Positions 33,285-37,952 of a stretch of DNA of 37,952 nucleotides are shown here, one piece after another. The notes below the pieces were generated by a model. The model saw nothing but the letters and a program-made list of their open reading frames with translations. It was not told the origin of the DNA and did not search any database. The stretch spans positions 1-37,952 of the forward strand of contig JAEOSL010000020.1 in the NCBI GenBank assembly GCA_016840385.1, read 5' to 3'. Every line of letters begins with the position of its first letter. The first letter of the stretch is position 1. The DNA comes from Candidatus Thorarchaeota archaeon (GTDB lineage: Archaea; Asgardarchaeota; Thorarchaeia; Thorarchaeales; Thorarchaeaceae). The translations under genes and the position numbers were made by a program.

Positions 33285-34487
33285 ATGAAACAAAATGTCA
33301 GAATCGGACTTGTTCTTTTAGCGGCAACCATTATCGCAATGCTAGTTGTAGGCAACGTCTTTGCGAGTAGTGGCTCTGAATCAGATTGCTCTACATGTCA
33401 TGACGTTCCAACAGGGATGTCAATCACTACGATATCTACAATTGATGTAGCTCCAGGCGAAACATTTCAAATAGATGTGGTTGCAACCGGATTGTTAGCA
33501 CAAGCTGATTTTATACTGAGAATCCCAACGGACGTTGGTGATAATGACCAATTTACAATAGAAATACCTGCGGACGTAGATGATCCAGGACGCGTCGATG
33601 ATAATGATGAAAATGACTTAGAACCTACTGCTCATGCGATGCATACCATCTATACTATTACAGCTCCAGCATTTGTAGGAACATTCACTCTGACTATTTA
33701 CGCAGTCCAAAATATAGACCATGGAATTAGCAGTTCAATTACAGTGAATGTAGTTCAAGAGTCAGGTGCTGCAATCGGAGCACCTTCAACAACCCCAGAG
33801 GTTCCATTAGCAAACCAAGAGTTCAGTGTCACGGTTGGTGTAACATCTGAAGAAACGATAACATACGTAAGACTTCAGTACAGTACTGACAATGCAAGTA
33901 CTTGGACTAATGTTACAATGTCTGAGTCTTCAACTGATGTTTATAGTGGTGTCATACCTGGGCTTGCACATGAACAGTTTGTGCTATGGCGAATTGTTGC
34001 ATTGGATTTGTCAGGTGTGGAAACAGTTGGTGCAACATTATCTTACACTGTCGGATTGATTCCTGTGGAGCCAATTGTGATCCCACAGTTTCACTATGGA
34101 TGGTTATTAGGAGCACCAGCGTTATTCTTTGCGTACCTTGGCACAGCTCTCGAGTATTATGATGAAGAACGGTTCACTAAAATTCATGGCATGATGCTTG
34201 GTCTTGCATACGTTTTAACAAGCATCAATGTTGCAGCTCTATTAATAGAACCTGCAGGTGTTTGGAGTATAATGAATCCATTGTACTTGATCGATATGAG
34301 CAACATGTTATTGTTCATGCATGCTTGGCACGTCTGGCTTGGCATCATCAGTATGATTCTTGGTACTCTTGCTCTCATAACTCATCTTGGTGGTTGGAAA
34401 ACATGCAATCTCGGACTACCAGCTGTAATTCTATGGACAATACTTGGGATAATGGGTATCTATCTGGGAGAAGTCTTTGTGATGTGA
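33285..34487 (+). CDS. Extracellular c-haem domain fused to a His-rich four-helix membrane domain
   Basis: 400 residues. Signal peptide (LVLLAATIIAMLVVGNVFA), then DCSTCH (C35, C38, H39), an Ig-like domain with VGDNDQF matching the DN[DN][EQ]F of the two surface proteins at 25218-27105, and a second beta domain (about 165-255). The last 135 residues have four TM helices with His at 270, 301, 346, 349 and 367 (FHYGW, KIHGMM, MHAWHVW, ITHLGG), a pattern compatible with b-type haem binding. This would let electrons pass between quinol or cytoplasmic carriers and an extracellular c-haem. The membrane-domain family is not firmly recognised (DUF420-like or b561-like are possibilities). The stop overlaps the SD of the GlcD gene downstream. 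Confidence 0.8.
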   Translation: MKQNVRIGLVLLAATIIAMLVVGNVFASSGSESDCSTCHDVPTGMSITTISTIDVAPGETFQIDVVATGLLAQADFILRIPTDVGDNDQFTIEIPADVDDPGRVDDNDENDLEPTAHAMHTIYTITAPAFVGTFTLTIYAVQNIDHGISSSITVNVVQESGAAIGAPSTTPEVPLANQEFSVTVGVTSEETITYVRLQYSTDNASTWTNVTMSESSTDVYSGVIPGLAHEQFVLWRIVALDLSGVETVGATLSYTVGLIPVEPIVIPQFHYGWLLGAPALFFAYLGTALEYYDEERFTKIHGMMLGLAYVLTSINVAALLIEPAGVWSIMNPLYLIDMSNMLLFMHAWHVWLGIISMILGTLALITHLGGWKTCNLGLPAVILWTILGIMGIYLGEVFVM

Positions 34488-34492
34488 GGTGA
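34486..34492 (+). promoter_or_regulatory. Ribosome binding site for the second GlcD gene
   Basis: GAGGTGA, 5 nt before ATG 34498. The in-frame GTG at 34489 lies inside it and is unlikely to be the start. Confidence 0.65.
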
Positions 34493-34497
34493 TTGAG

Positions 34498-36039
34498 ATG
34501 TCAAATGGTGAAAAAGAAATAACACCCGAAACAACTCCTGAAGAGAATGCAAACGAATCAGCTCCTGAAGAAGATACACCTGAATCGACTCCAGAGGAGA
34601 TTGCACCTGAGCCAACTCCGAAGGAACTAACAGTGCTGGAAAAGCTCCAAGCAGTTGTAGGTGAATCAAGCGTTTCAGACTCTGAGCTAGAGCGAATAAT
34701 TTACAGTGGAGACCCTTCAGTATTACCTCAATTTCATTATCGATGGAAGGGAAAGTATCTTGCAGACTTTGCAGTTAGAGTTGAAAATGTAAATGAGATT
34801 GAAGGCATTCTGAAAATAGCTCGTGAACACACAATACCTGTAATCCCGCGAGGTGGAGCCTCAAGTTGCATGAGTTCCTCAAGCCCAACTCGTGGAGGAA
34901 TATCTCTCGATATTAAACCAATGAACAAGATACTGGAAATCAACAAGGATGAAATGTTTGTACGAGTTGAGCCAGGAGTTACCTTTGAAGGACTTGCAAA
35001 TGAATTAGATAAGCATGATCTTACCCTAGGCATCTATCCGTCAAGTGCAAAATCTGCAGTAATCGGAGGGTGGATAGGAGTTGGCGGCAGAGGTGGAATA
35101 GGTACTCCGTTCTATGGAGGTCTCAAAGACAACATCTTGTCGTTATCAGTCGTGGGTGGAAACGGTTCAGTTCAAGTCTTAGAGTCCGATGATATTGGCA
35201 TCTTTCTAAATTCATATGGTATACTGGGTGTCATTTTTGAAATCAAACTAAAAATACACGAGATTGTTCGTGAGTACAAATCGTATAGCTATGGATTTAG
35301 AACAATCGACGGACTCTGTAATGCACTAACAGAAATCACTACACTTGAACCACTACCGGTCTATCTCAAAATTGCAGATAATGAGATGCAGAAATACAGT
35401 AATCCACTTGATGTTGGTAAATATGTCCTCTCTGTAACTTACGTCGATGAACCATTGAAAGTGCCATTTGAGAGATTGAAATCAATAACTGGTAAGCACG
35501 ATGGAGTGTATATCAATGATGAATACTCCCAGAAAGAGTGGGACCTGCGATACGATTGTGAATTCAATCCTAAAGAACATACTGAAACCTTGATGTTCCA
35601 AGAATATTGGATGCCTATTGAGAAAGTGCATGAGATGCTTTCGAAATATGAAAAATACCGTCGAACTCACAAGATTCCCGCATTATGGTTTGGGATGCTT
35701 GGTACACAAAATGAAATGAGACTTAACCTCATGGTGATGATTGATGCAGAACAGTATCTCAAGTTCATTTCAAGTAAAGGAATCTTGCACAAAATGATGA
35801 AGAAGGCAATCAAAATAGGAGGAGCACCATATACAATCGGACTTCAGAATTCGATCTATATGTCTCGTGCATGTCCTGATCGATTGACAGAGATGATAGC
35901 AGCAAAGGAGAGCTGGGACCCCAACGGAATCATGAATCCTGATAGAGTTACGAGTTGTTTGACGTCATTTAGAAGAATAGACGTCCTCTTTTGGTTGGCA
36001 GCTGCTTTTCGACGACTCTCGAAATTTGTAGGAGAGTGA
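34498..36039 (+). CDS. GlcD-type FAD-linked oxidase, not fused to NuoB
   Basis: 513 residues from ATG 34498. The N terminus has an acidic Pro/Glu/Thr repeat region (about 5-45). The FAD domain shows VIPRGGASSCMSS, IYPSSAKSAVIGGWIGVGG and FYGGLKDNILSL; the cap/C-terminal domain ends AAKESWDPNGIMNPDRV. These follow the same order as in the GlcD half of the NuoB fusion, so the two are paralogues. The C terminus ends with an aromatic-rich helix (IDVLFWLAAAFRRL) that may bind membrane or a partner, like the linker of the fusion. PRGAGT is here PRGGAS. Cotranscribed with the GlcF-like gene. Substrate unknown; a 2-hydroxyacid is the family default. Confidence 0.9.
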   Translation: MSNGEKEITPETTPEENANESAPEEDTPESTPEEIAPEPTPKELTVLEKLQAVVGESSVSDSELERIIYSGDPSVLPQFHYRWKGKYLADFAVRVENVNEIEGILKIAREHTIPVIPRGGASSCMSSSSPTRGGISLDIKPMNKILEINKDEMFVRVEPGVTFEGLANELDKHDLTLGIYPSSAKSAVIGGWIGVGGRGGIGTPFYGGLKDNILSLSVVGGNGSVQVLESDDIGIFLNSYGILGVIFEIKLKIHEIVREYKSYSYGFRTIDGLCNALTEITTLEPLPVYLKIADNEMQKYSNPLDVGKYVLSVTYVDEPLKVPFERLKSITGKHDGVYINDEYSQKEWDLRYDCEFNPKEHTETLMFQEYWMPIEKVHEMLSKYEKYRRTHKIPALWFGMLGTQNEMRLNLMVMIDAEQYLKFISSKGILHKMMKKAIKIGGAPYTIGLQNSIYMSRACPDRLTEMIAAKESWDPNGIMNPDRVTSCLTSFRRIDVLFWLAAAFRRLSKFVGE

Positions 36040-36048
36040 GATATTACA

Positions 36049-37173
36049 ATGAAAATCGATAATCTTTCAGAAATTCTAAAGAACTGCGGATCATGCAATT
36101 ACTGTCGAGACACATGTCCAATGTACATTGAGTTGAAATCGGAGCTTGATAGCCCAGGTGGAAAACTACGAGCACTTAGAGCATATGCCACTAAGATGCG
36201 GAATCCTCCAATTGCGCTCTTGCAGAAACTCTATTGTGCAGACTGTCGTCGATGTGAAGCAATCTGTCCAGCAGGAGTTCCAGTTACTGACATCTGGCAC
36301 GATGCAAAGGCACAACTCCTGAAGACTGGAGGCGAAATGACGGAGACAATGCAGAAAGTCCTTGATTGGTTGGACAAAGAAGGTACACCATTCATTGGAT
36401 TTGAAGCTGATGAGAGAGGAATGTGGGCTGAAGATCTCGACCTTCCAGAGGAATCAAACACAGCAATTTTCTCAGGATGCATGGGATCATTCTGGTACCC
36501 AGACCAGCCGGAAACAATTGTTGACATGCTCAAGAAATTGAATGTCAATGCTGGCTATGTCCCTAGTGAAATTTGTTGCGGCCTTTTCAATTACTGGGCA
36601 GGCGACGATAAGGGATTCGAAAAGGTAGTCCGTAGTAATTACGAGATGTTCAAGAAAGCAAAAGTTGACCATATTGTTACCGGTTGTGGTGGCTGTTATG
36701 GTACACTTGCAGAACATTACCCACATATTATTCCTGATTTTGATATCAAGATTCTACACACAGTAGAAGTCTTGGCTGATATGGTTCAAAATGGAGTTCT
36801 CACGTTTGAATCTTTAGAAGGGAGCTATACATTTCATGATAGTTGCCATCTTGGGAGAGCTCTTGGAATCTATGACCCTCCAAGAGAAATCATTCGGGCG
36901 GTCCCAGGTCTTGAGCTTGTTGAGATGAAGAATAGCAGAGAAGAATCGAACTGCTGTGGTGGCTTTCTATCAGTCCTCGATCCAGAGATAGCGGAATCGG
37001 TTGGAAGGAGGAGAGTAGCTGAAGCAGAAGAACTAGGAGTTGATGGGATCATCACGACTTGCGTGTCGTGTCACAAGAATCTCAGTTATGGTGCAAGGGA
37101 AACAAAGCTGAAAGTTATGCAGCTTGATGAATTAATAATAGATAAAGCTCTGGCTTCTCATGTGGAGGAGTAG
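36049..37173 (+). CDS. GlcF/HdrD-like iron-sulfur subunit (two CCG domains), second copy
   Basis: 374 residues. Two standard ferredoxin motifs: CGSCNYCRDTCP (C13, C16, C19, C23) and CADCRRCEAICP (C63, C66, C69, C73). CCG domains: EICCGLFNYWAGD, TGCGGCYGTL, ESNCCGGFLSV and TTCVSCHKNL. The first Fe-S motif has normal spacing, unlike its paralogue at 20562. It begins 9 nt after the GlcD stop, and with it would form a GlcDF-type oxidase that feeds or drains the adjacent cytochrome. Confidence 0.9.
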   Translation: MKIDNLSEILKNCGSCNYCRDTCPMYIELKSELDSPGGKLRALRAYATKMRNPPIALLQKLYCADCRRCEAICPAGVPVTDIWHDAKAQLLKTGGEMTETMQKVLDWLDKEGTPFIGFEADERGMWAEDLDLPEESNTAIFSGCMGSFWYPDQPETIVDMLKKLNVNAGYVPSEICCGLFNYWAGDDKGFEKVVRSNYEMFKKAKVDHIVTGCGGCYGTLAEHYPHIIPDFDIKILHTVEVLADMVQNGVLTFESLEGSYTFHDSCHLGRALGIYDPPREIIRAVPGLELVEMKNSREESNCCGGFLSVLDPEIAESVGRRRVAEAEELGVDGIITTCVSCHKNLSYGARETKLKVMQLDELIIDKALASHVEE

Positions 37174-37210
37174 GAAGAGTTACAAAGAAAGAATGGAGAT
37201 GTAATGTATT

Positions 37211-37952
37211 ATGAGTAAAGAAAAAGGCACACGAGTTGTTATTGTCGGTGGCGGAATTTCAGGATTTAGTTGTGCACTGGAATTGAAAGGCCTAAAGGCA
37301 CGTTGTACGATTCTTGAAAAGGAAAAGACAGTCGGAGGTCGAGCCAGATCCTATACTGAATCAGGATACGTCTTTGACCAAGGTCTACACTTTTTCGTTG
37401 GTGGTTTCAAATCACTAATTCCAATTCTTGAGAGAAGTGGGGTTAAAATGACCACTGTTGGAGAGGGTGCAGTTTGGTTGAAAGATGGTGATAGGCACAT
37501 CATTCGCAGATCAGCTATTGAGCTTGCGAAATTTGGACTGCTTCCTACAACAGACAGAGCGAGACTCGGATTGTTAATTCAAGAGAACATTAAGAGAAAA
37601 GAAGAAGAATTCAAAGAACTTGACAATATGACCTTTACAGAATATGCTGAAGAAAAGAATATCCCAGAGTCGATTCAGAATGATTTCTATGCTCCATTGA
37701 TTAAGACTGTTACCTTCATGGATCCTAGCGAGGTTTCTGCTGGGCAATATCTATACTCTGAAAATTTGAGATTTGCATATGAAGATGGTTTTAGTGCGAT
37801 GTATCCAGAGCGCGGTGGATTAGGAAGTGTAGCCTATACACTGATGCTTCAAGCACGTAACTTTGGAGTAGAACCACAAGTCAACTGCGCTGTCAAGCAG
37901 GTAATAATCGAGAATGGTAAAGTTGTTGGTGTAGATTATGAACAGGATGGAG
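37211..37952 (+). CDS. FAD-dependent oxidoreductase, phytoene desaturase/protoporphyrinogen oxidase-like (3' partial)
   Basis: The frame runs from ATG 37211 to the window end (247 codons visible). The N terminus is an FAD-binding Rossmann unit (RVVIVGGGISGFSCALELKG, then LEKEKTVGGRARS), the pattern of the phytoene desaturase/amine oxidase superfamily. The visible middle includes YVFDQGLHFFVGG and MYPERGGLGSVAYTLM, also typical of carotenoid desaturase-like enzymes. GGAGAT lies 10 nt upstream and the preceding GlcF gene ends 37 nt before, so it may be in the same operon. Substrate unknown; isoprenoid or quinone chemistry would fit the neighbours. Confidence 0.8.
   Translation, partial: MSKEKGTRVVIVGGGISGFSCALELKGLKARCTILEKEKTVGGRARSYTESGYVFDQGLHFFVGGFKSLIPILERSGVKMTTVGEGAVWLKDGDRHIIRRSAIELAKFGLLPTTDRARLGLLIQENIKRKEEEFKELDNMTFTEYAEEKNIPESIQNDFYAPLIKTVTFMDPSEVSAGQYLYSENLRFAYEDGFSAMYPERGGLGSVAYTLMLQARNFGVEPQVNCAVKQVIIENGKVVGVDYEQDG

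Noticed and set aside
1..37952. CRISPR arrays, insertion sequences, tRNA or rRNA genes
   Set aside because: No regularly spaced repeats, transposase frames or terminal inverted repeats, or recognisable RNA genes were found on reading both strands. The repetitive tracts present are Thr codons and the nuoJ tail.

Overview
The window looks like part of the chromosome of an Asgard-type archaeon with a respiratory lifestyle. The evidence is a Ras/Rab-like small GTPase with all five G motifs, archaeal-style promoters (TTTAAG/TTATAAG boxes about 25 nt upstream of likely transcript starts), GAGGTGA-type ribosome binding sites, and surface proteins with Thr-rich stalks and one C-terminal membrane anchor. 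No rRNA or tRNA is present, so the lineage (for example Heimdallarchaeia or Thorarchaeia) is an inference.

Layout. Bases 1-5658 hold the end of an anchored surface protein, a PAS-GAF-PAS histidine kinase, a MenA-like prenyltransferase and the GTPase. Bases 5702-17275 (minus strand) are a complex I operon in the order A-J-K-C-D-H-I-(extra M)-L-M-N. There are no NuoE, NuoF or NuoG genes in the window. A small inverted membrane protein gene (17491-17853) separates this operon from a second minus-strand unit (17855-20365), which encodes an acidic-tailed membrane protein and the missing NuoB. That NuoB is fused to a complete GlcD-type FAD oxidase. A GlcF/HdrD-like CCG iron-sulfur protein is transcribed divergently from the fusion. 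Bases 21885-24091 hold a long-chain-type polyprenyl diphosphate synthase and a geranylgeranyl-reductase-like flavoprotein, which fit synthesis and saturation of a menaquinone tail.

Bases 24152-34487 are a cytochrome c region. It has two anchored single-haem surface proteins, a CcmF-type haem lyase, a secreted toroid-like protein, a membrane-anchored cytochrome with nine haem-type motifs, and a protein that joins an extracellular c-haem domain to a four-helix membrane domain rich in His. Bases 34498-37952 hold a second GlcD/GlcF pair without NuoB and the start of a phytoene-desaturase-like flavoprotein.

Working model (inference). The GlcD-NuoB fusion plus GlcF replaces the NADH module and passes electrons from a 2-hydroxyacid-like donor into a pump with four antiporter-type subunits, or runs in reverse. 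Menaquinone links this to surface c-type cytochromes. The two GlcD/GlcF loci each carry an 18-bp element of the form TGATT-N8-AATCA in their promoter regions (20448-20465 and 33168-33185), which suggests a shared regulator. The most unusual points are the GlcD-NuoB fusion, the extra NuoM with an elongated NuoL lateral helix, several changed proton-channel or quinone-site residues, and the non-canonical haem motifs CX4CH, CXXCM and CX5CH.
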